A DNA stretch of 64,000 bases, from NCBI RefSeq assembly GCF_002849695.1, contig NZ_CP018937.1:1364001-1428000 (forward strand), in the 5' to 3' direction. The DNA is from Bacteroides fragilis (lineage in GTDB: Bacteria; Bacteroidota; Bacteroidia; Bacteroidales; Bacteroidaceae). A program made the translations under genes and the position numbers. The notes under the pieces are model-generated. The model was given only the letters and a program-made list of their open reading frames with translations. It searched no databases and was not told the origin of the DNA. This document shows positions 9,673 through 18,632 of the stretch, in pieces (position 1 is the stretch's first letter; each line of letters starts with the position of its first letter).

Positions 9673-10335
9673 ATGAAGAAAATTTTATTAATGATGTTGT
9701 TGCTCGCCTCAATGGCGGGCAACGCACAGGAACGCAAATATTCTACGTTCTATTATCAACGTGCAACTCTGTTTGAGGAGCTGCCTGTGACTTCAAAAGA
9801 TATCATTTTTCTGGGTAATAGTATTACTAACGGGGGAGAATGGAGTGAATTATTGAATAATAAGCATGTCAAGAACCGGGGAATCAGTGGAGACATCTGC
9901 ATGGGAGTTTATGATCGTCTGGACGCGATTCTGAAAGGAAAACCGGCTAAAATCTTCCTGTTAATCGGGATTAATGATGTGAACCGGGGCACTTCTGCAG
10001 ATACAATTGTTCATCGTATTGGTATGATTACTCAAAAAATTAAACAAGAATCTCCAAAAACAAAGCTATATTTGCAAAGTGTACTTCCGGTAACCGATCA
10101 TTATAAGATGTTTGGCGGACATACGTCACGTTGGCAAGAGGTGAAAAAGATTAATGAAGGGCTGCTTCGGCTGGCTGACAGAGAACACGTGACCTATATT
10201 GATCTCTATTCTCATTTTGTTGATGAGAAGACCGGCAAGATGAATATTGAGTATACAAATGATGGTTTACACTTACTGGGTAAAGGCTACCTTAAATGGG
10301 TGGATATTGTTAAACCTTATATAAACAAGAAATGA
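9673..10335 (+). CDS. SGNH/GDSL-family esterase, probable carbohydrate O-acetylesterase
   Basis: A 220-residue exported protein (signal peptide to about residue 18, MAGNAQ). It has the SGNH blocks: block I as IIFLGNSITNGGEW with the nucleophilic Ser, block III as LLIGINDVNRG, and block V as YTNDGLHLLGKGY with the catalytic Asp and His. The family removes acetyl or acyl groups; its place between sialidase and EstA suggests sialate or N-glycan O-acetyl removal, but the substrate cannot be read from the sequence. Its stop codon overlaps the next start by 4 bp (ATGA), indicating translational coupling with the double-domain esterase. Confidence 0.85.
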   Translation: MKKILLMMLLLASMAGNAQERKYSTFYYQRATLFEELPVTSKDIIFLGNSITNGGEWSELLNNKHVKNRGISGDICMGVYDRLDAILKGKPAKIFLLIGINDVNRGTSADTIVHRIGMITQKIKQESPKTKLYLQSVLPVTDHYKMFGGHTSRWQEVKKINEGLLRLADREHVTYIDLYSHFVDEKTGKMNIEYTNDGLHLLGKGYLKWVDIVKPYINKK

Positions 10336-12404
10336 AAAAGATACTATTCTTATCTCTATTTTTGATGATTTGCGCAGTTTTGTCCGCACAGAAGCGGATA
10401 AAAGTTGCTTGCGTGGGGAATAGTATTACGTATGGGTATACTCTTCCAAATCCGGCAACGGATTCTTATCCTTCACAGTTGCAACAACTTTTGGGCGATA
10501 CTTATGAAGTTGGAAATTTCGGAAAATCAGGGGCTACTTTATTAAATAAAGGACACCGCCCTTACATGCAGCAGGAAGAATTTAAAAAAGCGCTTGTATT
10601 TGCCGGTGATATTGTTGTTATTCACTTGGGAATCAATGATACGGATCCTCGTGACTGGCCGAACTATCGTGATCATTTTGTGAAAGATTATCTGGCATTG
10701 ATTGATTCTTTCCGTGTTGTTAATCCTAAATGTCATATTATTATTGCCCGACTGACACCGATTGCCGATCGTCATCCTCGTTTTGAGTCGGGTACCCGTG
10801 ATTGGCATGGAGAAATTCAGCAAAGTATCGAGACAATAGCTAAATATGCCGGGGTTCAGTTGATGGATTTCCATGCGCCGCTTTATCCGTATCCGTATCT
10901 TCTTCCGGATGCTGTACATCCTAATGTAGAGGGTGCCGGCATTCTTGCGAAAACGGTATATTCTGCGATTACGGGAGATTTCGGTGGATTACACTTATCT
11001 GAACTGTATACTGATAATATGGTGCTTCAACATGGGCAGCCTCTGACTATTCGTGGCAAAGCAAACGCAGGAGAAAAAGTGACTGTAGCAATAGCTAAAC
11101 AGAAACAGTCTGTGAAAGCTGCTTCCAATGGTGATTGGGCAATCACTCTCCAGCCTTTGAAGGCCGGCGGCCCATATACTTTGGCTGTTTCTGCCGGAAA
11201 GCAGAAACAAACTTTCAATAATGTATTGGCCGGAGAGGTATGGCTTTGTTCCGGACAATCGAACATGGAGTTCTATCTTGGTTGGAGTAAAACTGCTAAA
11301 AGGGATATTCCGCAAGCCGCCAATGATCAGATTCGTTTGTTCGATATGAAGGCGCGCTGGCGTACAGATGCTGTTGAATGGGATGAGTCCGTATTGGATT
11401 CATTAAATCATCTGCAATATTATAAAGATACCGAATGGACAGTTTGTTCGCCTGCTACTGCCGGTTCTTTCTCTGCGGTAGCTTACTATTTTGGTAAAAT
11501 GCTGCAGGACAGTCTAAAGGTACCTGTCGGATTGATTTGTAACGCAATCGGCGGTTCGCCTACCGAAGCATGGGTAGACCGTAATACATTGGAATATAAA
11601 TTTCCGGCTATATTACGTAACTGGACTCAAAATGACTTTATCCAAGACTGGGTACGCGGTCGTGCCGCTCTTAATGTGAAAAAGGCGAATAGCAAACAGC
11701 AACGTCATCCTTATGAACCTTGTTACCTGTATGAGGCCGGTATCCGTCCTTTAGAACAATATCCTATTAAAGGTATTATTTGGTATCAGGGTGAATCGAA
11801 TGCACATAATCGTGAGGCACACGAGAAATTGTTTAAACTATTGGTTGAAAGCTGGCGTAAAAACTGGGAAAATAAAGATTTGCCATTTTATTATGTGCAG
11901 TTGTCAAGCATCAACCGTCCGTCATGGCCATGGTTCCGTGATAGCCAGCGCAGAATGATGTATGAGATTCCTAATACGGGTATGGCGGTATCGAGTGACC
12001 TGGGTGATTCGCTTGATGTGCACCCCAAACACAAACAGCCGGTTGGGGAGCGTTTGGCACATTGGGCTTTGAATCAGACTTATGGAAAGAAGAATGTAAC
12101 GCCTTCAGGGCCAATGTTCCGCAATGTAGAGTTCCGTGATGGTGCGGCTTACGTGTCATTTGATTGTGCTGAAGGTATGCATTCATCGGATGGGAAACCG
12201 TTGCGCACATTCGAAGTGGCTGAAACAGAAGATATTTATTATCCGGCTACAGCCGAAGTTGTAGGAAATCAAATAAAAGTATATAGTAAAGAAGTGAAGA
12301 ATCCTCTTCATGTACGTTACGGTTGGCAACCTTTCACTCGGGCCAATCTGGTCAATGGTGATGGCTTACCGGCATCTACGTTCCGTACGGACTGGGGAAG
12401 ATAA
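10332..12404 (+). CDS. estA: two-domain sialate O-acetylesterase (EstA/NanS-like)
   Basis: Exported 690-residue protein with two esterase modules. The N-terminal SGNH module (about 20-220) shows VACVGNSITYGYT, HLGINDTDPR and LLPDAVHPN. The second module (about 225-690) is the sialate O-acetylesterase (SASA) type, with WLCSGQSNMEFY (catalytic Ser), IGGSPTEAW and IKGIIWYQGESNAHN. This arrangement matches the dual-domain enzymes described in Tannerella (NanS) and gut Bacteroides (EstA), which remove 9-O-acetyl groups from sialic acid so that the sialidase can act. Its start overlaps the stop of the preceding esterase. I infer periplasmic or surface location from the signal peptide. Confidence 0.88.
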   Translation: MKKILFLSLFLMICAVLSAQKRIKVACVGNSITYGYTLPNPATDSYPSQLQQLLGDTYEVGNFGKSGATLLNKGHRPYMQQEEFKKALVFAGDIVVIHLGINDTDPRDWPNYRDHFVKDYLALIDSFRVVNPKCHIIIARLTPIADRHPRFESGTRDWHGEIQQSIETIAKYAGVQLMDFHAPLYPYPYLLPDAVHPNVEGAGILAKTVYSAITGDFGGLHLSELYTDNMVLQHGQPLTIRGKANAGEKVTVAIAKQKQSVKAASNGDWAITLQPLKAGGPYTLAVSAGKQKQTFNNVLAGEVWLCSGQSNMEFYLGWSKTAKRDIPQAANDQIRLFDMKARWRTDAVEWDESVLDSLNHLQYYKDTEWTVCSPATAGSFSAVAYYFGKMLQDSLKVPVGLICNAIGGSPTEAWVDRNTLEYKFPAILRNWTQNDFIQDWVRGRAALNVKKANSKQQRHPYEPCYLYEAGIRPLEQYPIKGIIWYQGESNAHNREAHEKLFKLLVESWRKNWENKDLPFYYVQLSSINRPSWPWFRDSQRRMMYEIPNTGMAVSSDLGDSLDVHPKHKQPVGERLAHWALNQTYGKKNVTPSGPMFRNVEFRDGAAYVSFDCAEGMHSSDGKPLRTFEVAETEDIYYPATAEVVGNQIKVYSKEVKNPLHVRYGWQPFTRANLVNGDGLPASTFRTDWGR

Positions 12405-12425
12405 ACCTGAAAAGGAGGGCAGTTT

Positions 12426-14996
12426 ATGATGAAAAAATTATTGTATGGACTTGTATGTTGTTGTGGTTTAGCTTATGGGCAAAACAGAGACACTTCAGAT
12501 GTGTTAATGTTGAATGACGATTGGTCATTCTCACAAGTGGGGACAGAAAAATGGCTACCGGCTACTGTCCCGGGCACTGTCCATCAGGATTTGATTCATC
12601 ATAAACTGTTACCCGATCCGTTTTATGGCACCAATGAAAAGAAGATTCAGTGGGTGGAAAACGAGGATTGGGAATATAAAACCTGTTTTGTCGTTACAGA
12701 AGAGCAATTGAAGAGAGAGGCCGCCCAGCTTTCCTTTGAGGGACTGGATACCTATGCGGATGTTTATTTGAACGGCTCTCTGATTCTGAAATCAGATAAT
12801 ATGTTTGTGGGTTATGCAGTTTCTGTAAAACAAGTATTACGTAAAGGGGAGAATCTACTGCATGTTTATTTTCATTCTCCGATAAAACAAACTCTTCCAC
12901 AGTGGTCCTCCAATGGATTTAATTATCCGGCAGATAATGATCACCACGAAAAACGTCTTAGCGTATTTACCAGGAAAGCTCCTTATAGTTATGGATGGGA
13001 TTGGGGAATCCGTATGGTTACAAGCGGTATCTGGCGTCCTGTTACTCTTCGTTTTTATGATGTTGCTACTATTGCAGATTTTCATGTGAAGCAGCTCAGT
13101 CTGACAGATCAGGTTGCAAAACTCTCTAATGAATTGGAAATTAATAGTATTTCTGAGAAAGAAAAGCCTGCTGAGGTTTCGATCTCTTATTCATTGGAAG
13201 GAGGAGAGGAAGTGACGGTAAAGAAAAATATAACATTAAAACCGGGTTTAAATCAAGTCCAAATTCCATTGGATATTCAGAACCCCGTGCGTTGGATGCC
13301 CAATGGGTGGGGGAAACCTCATTTGTATGATTTCTCAGTGCAGGTGGTGTGTGATGGCAAAACGGTCGCCGCACGGCAGCATCGAATCGGACTTCGCACG
13401 ATACGCGTAGTGAACGAAAAAGACAAAGATGGAGAATCTTTTTATTTTGAGGTGAATGGCATCCCGATGTTCGCAAAAGGAGCAAACTATATTCCTGATG
13501 ATGCGTTGCTCCCCAATATAACTACCGAACGTTATAAAACTCTGTTCCGGGATATGAAAGAGGCTAATATGAATATGGTTCGTATATGGGGTGGGGGAAC
13601 TTATGAAGACGATCGTTTCTATGATTTGGCAGATGAAACTGGTATTCTTGTCTGGCAGGATTTTATGTTTGCATGTACTTCCTATCCAAGTGACCCTACT
13701 TTCTTGAAGCGAGTGGAAGAGGAGGCGGAATATAATATCAAACGTCTGCGAAACCACGCTTCACTCGCCATGTGGTGTGGGAATAATGAAATTCTGGAAG
13801 GATTAAAATACTGGGGATGGCAAAAGAATTATACTCCGGAAGTATATGAAAACATGTTCCGGGGATATGATAAGTTATTCCGGGGATTGCTGCCTGCAAA
13901 GGTGAAAGAACTTGATGAAGGGCGTTTCTACAAACATACTTCTCCCTATTTCGCAAATTGGGGACGTCCGGAGTCCTGGGGCACTGGCGATAGTCATAAC
14001 TGGGGTGTGTGGTATGGCAAAAAGCCTTTTGAGTCATTAGATACCGATTTGCCTCGTTTCATGAGCGAATTCGGTTTCCAGTCGTTCCCTGAAATGAAGA
14101 CGATTGCTACTTTTGCGTCTCCGAAAGATTATCAGATTGAATCGGAGGTAATGAACGGACACCAGAAAAGCAGTATCGGTAACGATTTGATACGAACTTA
14201 TATGGAGCGTGATTATGTTGTTCCTGAGAAGTTTGAAGACTTTGTATATATCGGACTTGTACTTCAGGGGCATGGTATGCGCCATGGCATGGAAGCACAT
14301 CGTCGCAACCGGCCTTATTGTATGGGGACATTGTACTGGCAGCTTAATGATAGTTGGCCTGTCGTTTCCTGGTCAAGTATAGACTATTATGGCAATTGGA
14401 AGGCATTGCACTATCAGGCAAAGCGAGCTTTTGCGCCACTGCTGGTCAATGCGATACAAGAAGGTGATAGTTTGAGTGTTTATCTGATATCTGATTTGTT
14501 GGAAAAACAGAGTCAACTTACACTTGAAATGAAAGTGATTGACTTTAATGGCAAGACATTAGATAAGGAAGTTGTCAGGGCAGTCGAGGTTCCGGCGAAT
14601 GTTTCTTCTTGTATCTTTCGTAAACCGTTGAGTGAGTGGGTGACATCGGAACATCGTAAAAACAGTTTCTTACTACTTGCTTTGAAAGATAAAACCGGTA
14701 AGAAAATAGCTGAAGAGGTTTATTTCTTTAATAAGACTAAGGATCTGGAGTTGCCCCAAACAAATGTTTCTATGAAAGTAAAGCAATCCGATGGTAAGTG
14801 TGAAGTGACCTTATCGTCTTCTAAGCTGGCTAAAGATGTATTTATCCAGATTCCTGTTCAGGGCGCCCGTTTCAGTGATAATTTCTTTGATCTGTTGCCG
14901 GGGGAAAACAAGAAGATAACGATTACGTCTCCGGATATTAAGAAAGGAGAACAGCAAAATATTACAGTGAAACATGTACGAGATACCTATAACTAA
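12426..14996 (+). CDS. beta-mannosidase-like glycoside hydrolase (GH2)
   Basis: Exported GH2 enzyme of 856 residues; a strong ribosome site (AAGGAGGG) lies 9 bp before the ATG at 12426, and a second in-frame ATG follows directly. N-terminal sugar-binding beta-sandwich (DDWSFSQVG...WLPATVPGTVHQDL...DPFYG), immunoglobulin-like domain, then the TIM barrel with acid/base Glu455 in MWCGNNEILEG and nucleophile Glu548 in MSEFGFQSFPE. The FYGTNE and YSYGWDWGIR segments are typical of beta-mannosidases. In this operon it would cleave the core Man-beta-1,4-GlcNAc linkage of N-glycans after outer sugars are gone. Confidence 0.88.
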   Translation: MMKKLLYGLVCCCGLAYGQNRDTSDVLMLNDDWSFSQVGTEKWLPATVPGTVHQDLIHHKLLPDPFYGTNEKKIQWVENEDWEYKTCFVVTEEQLKREAAQLSFEGLDTYADVYLNGSLILKSDNMFVGYAVSVKQVLRKGENLLHVYFHSPIKQTLPQWSSNGFNYPADNDHHEKRLSVFTRKAPYSYGWDWGIRMVTSGIWRPVTLRFYDVATIADFHVKQLSLTDQVAKLSNELEINSISEKEKPAEVSISYSLEGGEEVTVKKNITLKPGLNQVQIPLDIQNPVRWMPNGWGKPHLYDFSVQVVCDGKTVAARQHRIGLRTIRVVNEKDKDGESFYFEVNGIPMFAKGANYIPDDALLPNITTERYKTLFRDMKEANMNMVRIWGGGTYEDDRFYDLADETGILVWQDFMFACTSYPSDPTFLKRVEEEAEYNIKRLRNHASLAMWCGNNEILEGLKYWGWQKNYTPEVYENMFRGYDKLFRGLLPAKVKELDEGRFYKHTSPYFANWGRPESWGTGDSHNWGVWYGKKPFESLDTDLPRFMSEFGFQSFPEMKTIATFASPKDYQIESEVMNGHQKSSIGNDLIRTYMERDYVVPEKFEDFVYIGLVLQGHGMRHGMEAHRRNRPYCMGTLYWQLNDSWPVVSWSSIDYYGNWKALHYQAKRAFAPLLVNAIQEGDSLSVYLISDLLEKQSQLTLEMKVIDFNGKTLDKEVVRAVEVPANVSSCIFRKPLSEWVTSEHRKNSFLLLALKDKTGKKIAEEVYFFNKTKDLELPQTNVSMKVKQSDGKCEVTLSSSKLAKDVFIQIPVQGARFSDNFFDLLPGENKKITITSPDIKKGEQQNITVKHVRDTYN

Positions 14997-15015
14997 CACC
15001 TATTAAATAATTTGT

Positions 15016-17340
15016 ATGAGAAATCTTTTTAAAATTGCCGGTTTACTGGCGCTCACGGGATTTATTTCTTCGTGTAACGACAAAGAGACTACAGCTAATT
15101 ACCAGGTAATTCCTTTACCTCAGGAAATTACTACTGCTCAAAGCCAACCATTTACATTGAATGGTAGTGTGAAAATCATCTATCCGGAAGGAAATGAGAA
15201 GATGCAACGTAATGCCCAATTCCTGGCGAACTATCTGAAGAAAGCTACAGGTAAGGATTATGCAGTTGAAGCTGGAACTGAAGGTAAAGGTGCTATTCTG
15301 CTTAAATTGGGTATGGAATCAGAGAACCCTGAAGCTTATCAGTTGAGTGTGAATGCAGATGGTGTAACCATTGCTGCTCCCACTGAAGCCGGTGTATTCT
15401 ATGGTATCCAGACGTTACGCAAGTCTATTCCGGTTGCCATTGGTACAACTCCTTCATTGCCGGCTGTAGAAATCAACGACTATCCTCGTTTCAGCTATCG
15501 TGGTGCCCATTTTGATGTGGGACGTCATTTCTTCACAGTAGATGAAGTAAAGACATATATCGATATGATGGCTTTGCATAACATGAACCGTTTGCATTGG
15601 CATTTGACAGAGGACCAGGGTTGGAGACTTGAGATCAAGAAATATCCTAAGTTGACAGAAATCGGTTCAAAGAGATCGGAAACTGTAATCGGACGTAATT
15701 CAGGAGAATATGATGGGAAACCTTATGGTGGTTTCTACACTCAGGAAGAAGCAAAAGAAATCGTAGCTTATGCTGCCGATCGTTATATCACTGTTATTCC
15801 GGAAATTGACCTTCCGGGACATATGCAGGGAGCATTGGCTGCTTATCCGCATCTGGGATGTACCGGCGGCCCGTATGAAGTTTGGAAGATATGGGGAGTA
15901 TCCGATCAGGTATTGTGTGCAGGTAACGACAGTGTACTGACCTTTATTGATGATGTACTGACAGAGGTTATGGAAATCTTCCCATCTGAATATATTCATG
16001 TTGGTGGTGACGAATGTCCGAAAACCGAGTGGGCGAAATGTCCGAAATGTCAGGCTCGTATCAAAGCTTTGGGAATCAAGAGCGATGCTAAGCACTCAAA
16101 AGAAGAATATTTGCAGAGTTTTGTTATCAACCATGCAGAAAAGTTCCTGAACGAGCACGGACGTCAGATTATCGGCTGGGATGAAATTCTGGAAGGCGGA
16201 CTCGCTCCGAATGCAACCGTGATGTCATGGCGTGGTGAAGGTGGCGGTATTGAGGCTGCCAAGCAGAAACATGATGTTATCATGACTCCGAACACTTATC
16301 TTTACTTTGACTACTATCAGACTAAAGATACTGAAAACGAACCTTTGGCTATTGGTGGTTATGTGCCTTTGGAAAGAGTATATGGTTACGAGCCGATGCC
16401 CTCTTCATTGACACCGGACGAACAGAAACATATTATTGGTGTGCAGGCTAACCTTTGGACTGAATACATTCCTACTTTTGCACAGGCTCAATACATGGTA
16501 TTGCCGCGTTGGGCTGCTTTGTCAGAAATCCAGTGGTCTAATCCTGAGAAGAAGAATTATGATAACTTCCTGAGTCGTTTACCGCAGTTGATTAGCATTT
16601 ATGAGGCTGAAGGATATAATTATGCCAAACATGTATTTGATGTGAAATCCGAGTTTGTTGCTAATTCGGCTACAGGAGCAGTAGATGTAGTGATGACTAC
16701 TATTGACGGTGCTCCCATCCATTATACATTAGATGGAACTGAGCCTACGGCAGCTTCTCCCGTATGTGACAGTATTCTTACGATTAAGGAAAGTTGTACT
16801 TTAAAGGCGGTTGCTGTTCGTCCTACCGGAAACAGCAAGATGCTGACTGAAAAGATTGCTTTCAGTAAATCTACTTCAAAGCCTATTAAAGCTAATCAGC
16901 CTGTAAACAAGCAATATGAATTTGGTGGTGTTTCTACATTGGTAGACGGACTGAAGGGAAATGGTAACTACAAAACCGGCCGTTGGATCGCATTCTATAA
17001 GAATGATATGGATGTAACAATTGACTTGCAGCAACCTACCGAAATTTCAAGTGTGGCTATTACAACTTGTGTTGAGAAGGGTGACTGGGTATTCGATGCA
17101 CGTTCTTTCTCAATTGAGGTTTCAGATGATGATAAGACTTTTACTAAAGTTGCTTCTGAAGCATATCCCGAGATGAAAGAGACAGATCGTAACGGTCTTT
17201 ACGAGCATCAATTAACTTTCGATCCGGTAAAAACCCGTTATGTGAAAGTGGTTGCTACATCGGAACACTCCATTCCGGCATGGCATGGTGGTAAAGGTAA
17301 CCCGGGTTTCTTATTTGTAGATGAAATTACGTTGAATTGA
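15016..17340 (+). CDS. beta-N-acetylhexosaminidase (GH20) lipoprotein with C-terminal binding domains
   Basis: Lipoprotein signal with ISSC at residues 17-20. Domains in order: GH20b (about 30-150), GH20 TIM barrel (about 155-505) with the catalytic pair in HVGGDE (328-333), a chitobiase C-terminal beta-sandwich (IHYTLDGTEPTAAS), and a F5/8 type C (CBM32-like) domain from about 640 to the end. The barrel also shows HWHLTEDQGWRLEIKKYP and IPEIDLPGHMQGAL. The binding domain suggests direct contact with host glycans at the cell surface. It is 19 bp after the mannosidase gene and 10 bp before nanM, so it is within the operon. Confidence 0.92.
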   Translation: MRNLFKIAGLLALTGFISSCNDKETTANYQVIPLPQEITTAQSQPFTLNGSVKIIYPEGNEKMQRNAQFLANYLKKATGKDYAVEAGTEGKGAILLKLGMESENPEAYQLSVNADGVTIAAPTEAGVFYGIQTLRKSIPVAIGTTPSLPAVEINDYPRFSYRGAHFDVGRHFFTVDEVKTYIDMMALHNMNRLHWHLTEDQGWRLEIKKYPKLTEIGSKRSETVIGRNSGEYDGKPYGGFYTQEEAKEIVAYAADRYITVIPEIDLPGHMQGALAAYPHLGCTGGPYEVWKIWGVSDQVLCAGNDSVLTFIDDVLTEVMEIFPSEYIHVGGDECPKTEWAKCPKCQARIKALGIKSDAKHSKEEYLQSFVINHAEKFLNEHGRQIIGWDEILEGGLAPNATVMSWRGEGGGIEAAKQKHDVIMTPNTYLYFDYYQTKDTENEPLAIGGYVPLERVYGYEPMPSSLTPDEQKHIIGVQANLWTEYIPTFAQAQYMVLPRWAALSEIQWSNPEKKNYDNFLSRLPQLISIYEAEGYNYAKHVFDVKSEFVANSATGAVDVVMTTIDGAPIHYTLDGTEPTAASPVCDSILTIKESCTLKAVAVRPTGNSKMLTEKIAFSKSTSKPIKANQPVNKQYEFGGVSTLVDGLKGNGNYKTGRWIAFYKNDMDVTIDLQQPTEISSVAITTCVEKGDWVFDARSFSIEVSDDDKTFTKVASEAYPEMKETDRNGLYEHQLTFDPVKTRYVKVVATSEHSIPAWHGGKGNPGFLFVDEITLN

Positions 17341-17350
17341 AAAAATAGAA

Positions 17351-18565
17351 ATGACAGAAACTAAAACGATTCGTTTTCTTTCTATCATTGGATGTTTACT
17401 TGCCGGGATGGCTGCTTCGTGCAGCTCCCGGCAAGTTGCGCCTAATGAAGAAGGGATTAGCGTGCAGAAAATGACCGGATTCCCCGAAGGAGAACCCGGT
17501 TTTTCTTTGGGTGTATCGGCATGTTATGCCGGCATCTATCAGGGAGAGTTATTGATTGCCGGCGGATGTAATTTTCCGGAAACGCCGGCAGCCGAAGGAG
17601 GAAAGAAGAAATTCTACCAAGGTATTTATGCCGCTGACGCTTCTGCAGACTCAGTTTTCATATGGAGACAGGTCGGTCAGTTACCTGTTGCTGCTGCTTA
17701 TGGAGTTTCGGTTTCGACTCCTCAAGGGGTCATTTGTGTGGGTGGATCGAACGAAAATGGATCCTTATCTGCTGTTTACCGCCTTTCTTTGACTGACGAT
17801 AAACAGACTGTGATTGTAGATACACTACCTTCTTTACCTTGTACAATGGATAATATGAGCGGTTCAGTAGTGGATTATACACTTTTCGTAGCCGGAGGCA
17901 ATGTGGATGGTAAACCTTCGAATGCACTTTATTGCCTCAGTCTGAGTAGCCCGGAGACCGGATGGCAGAGGCTTCCCGATTTTCCGGGTTCTCCCCGTGT
18001 ACAACCGGTATGTGTAGGACAACGTAAAGAGGGGGAAACCCTTCTATATTTATGGGGAGGTTTTGCCGGTGCATCCGATGGACGGTCTGCAAGCCTTTCT
18101 ACTGACGGATATTGCTATTCTCCATCTTTGCAACAATGGCAGTCGGTATCTGTTCCGGTTGGCAATGATTCTGTGCCTGTCGCTTTGGGTGGTGGAGCCG
18201 GTATAGCACTGACGGACAGTTTGATACTTTGTACCGGTGGAGTCAACAAAGATATTTTCTTTTCTGCTCTTCAGCGCGAGGAAATGATGAAGACAGCCGT
18301 GGCCAATGGCAAGCAAACTGTTGTAGACAGTCTGAAGTTGGAAGCAAAAAAGTATATGTTGCATCCGGCAGGATGGTATCGTTTTAATGACCGGATTTTG
18401 ATTTATAATACACGTCGGGATAAGTGGGAAGAGGCTGTTCGGGGTGAAGATGTTGCCCGTGCCGGTGCTGCATTGACAGGGCAGGGACAGACCTTCTTTA
18501 ATATCAATGGTGAGCTGAAGCCGGGAATCCGTACCCCGGAAATAGTTAAGATAATGATTGACTGA
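17351..18565 (+). CDS. nanM: N-acetylneuraminate mutarotase/epimerase, Kelch propeller lipoprotein (NanM)
   Basis: 404-residue protein with a lipobox (MAASC) and a beta-propeller of Kelch-type repeats (GELLIAGGCNFP, GVICVGGSNENG, YTLFVAGGNVDGKP, LLYLWGGFAG, SLILCTGGVNKDIF). GGCNFPETPAAEGGKKKFY is a typical NanM stretch. NanM speeds conversion of the alpha-anomer released by sialidase into the beta-anomer used by transporters. In Bacteroidota it sits in the nan cluster, as here. Ten bases separate it from the upstream GH20 gene; a promoter-like sequence follows it. Confidence 0.88.
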   Translation: MTETKTIRFLSIIGCLLAGMAASCSSRQVAPNEEGISVQKMTGFPEGEPGFSLGVSACYAGIYQGELLIAGGCNFPETPAAEGGKKKFYQGIYAADASADSVFIWRQVGQLPVAAAYGVSVSTPQGVICVGGSNENGSLSAVYRLSLTDDKQTVIVDTLPSLPCTMDNMSGSVVDYTLFVAGGNVDGKPSNALYCLSLSSPETGWQRLPDFPGSPRVQPVCVGQRKEGETLLYLWGGFAGASDGRSASLSTDGYCYSPSLQQWQSVSVPVGNDSVPVALGGGAGIALTDSLILCTGGVNKDIFFSALQREEMMKTAVANGKQTVVDSLKLEAKKYMLHPAGWYRFNDRILIYNTRRDKWEEAVRGEDVARAGAALTGQGQTFFNINGELKPGIRTPEIVKIMID

Positions 18566-18597
18566 TTGCAGATAATCTGACATTTTACTTATATTTG
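18566..18597 (+). promoter_or_regulatory. candidate internal promoter before the third GH20 gene
   Basis: TTG at 18566-18568, a 21-base spacer, then TATATTTG at 18590-18597, a full match to the Bacteroides -33/-7 pattern. It lies 35 bp before the ATG at 18633 and just after the nanM stop, so the last three enzymes of the operon could be transcribed independently of the sialidase promoter. Confidence 0.65.
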
Positions 18598-18632
18598 TAC
18601 ATTGAAAACAAAAAACTAAAACCAATCATATC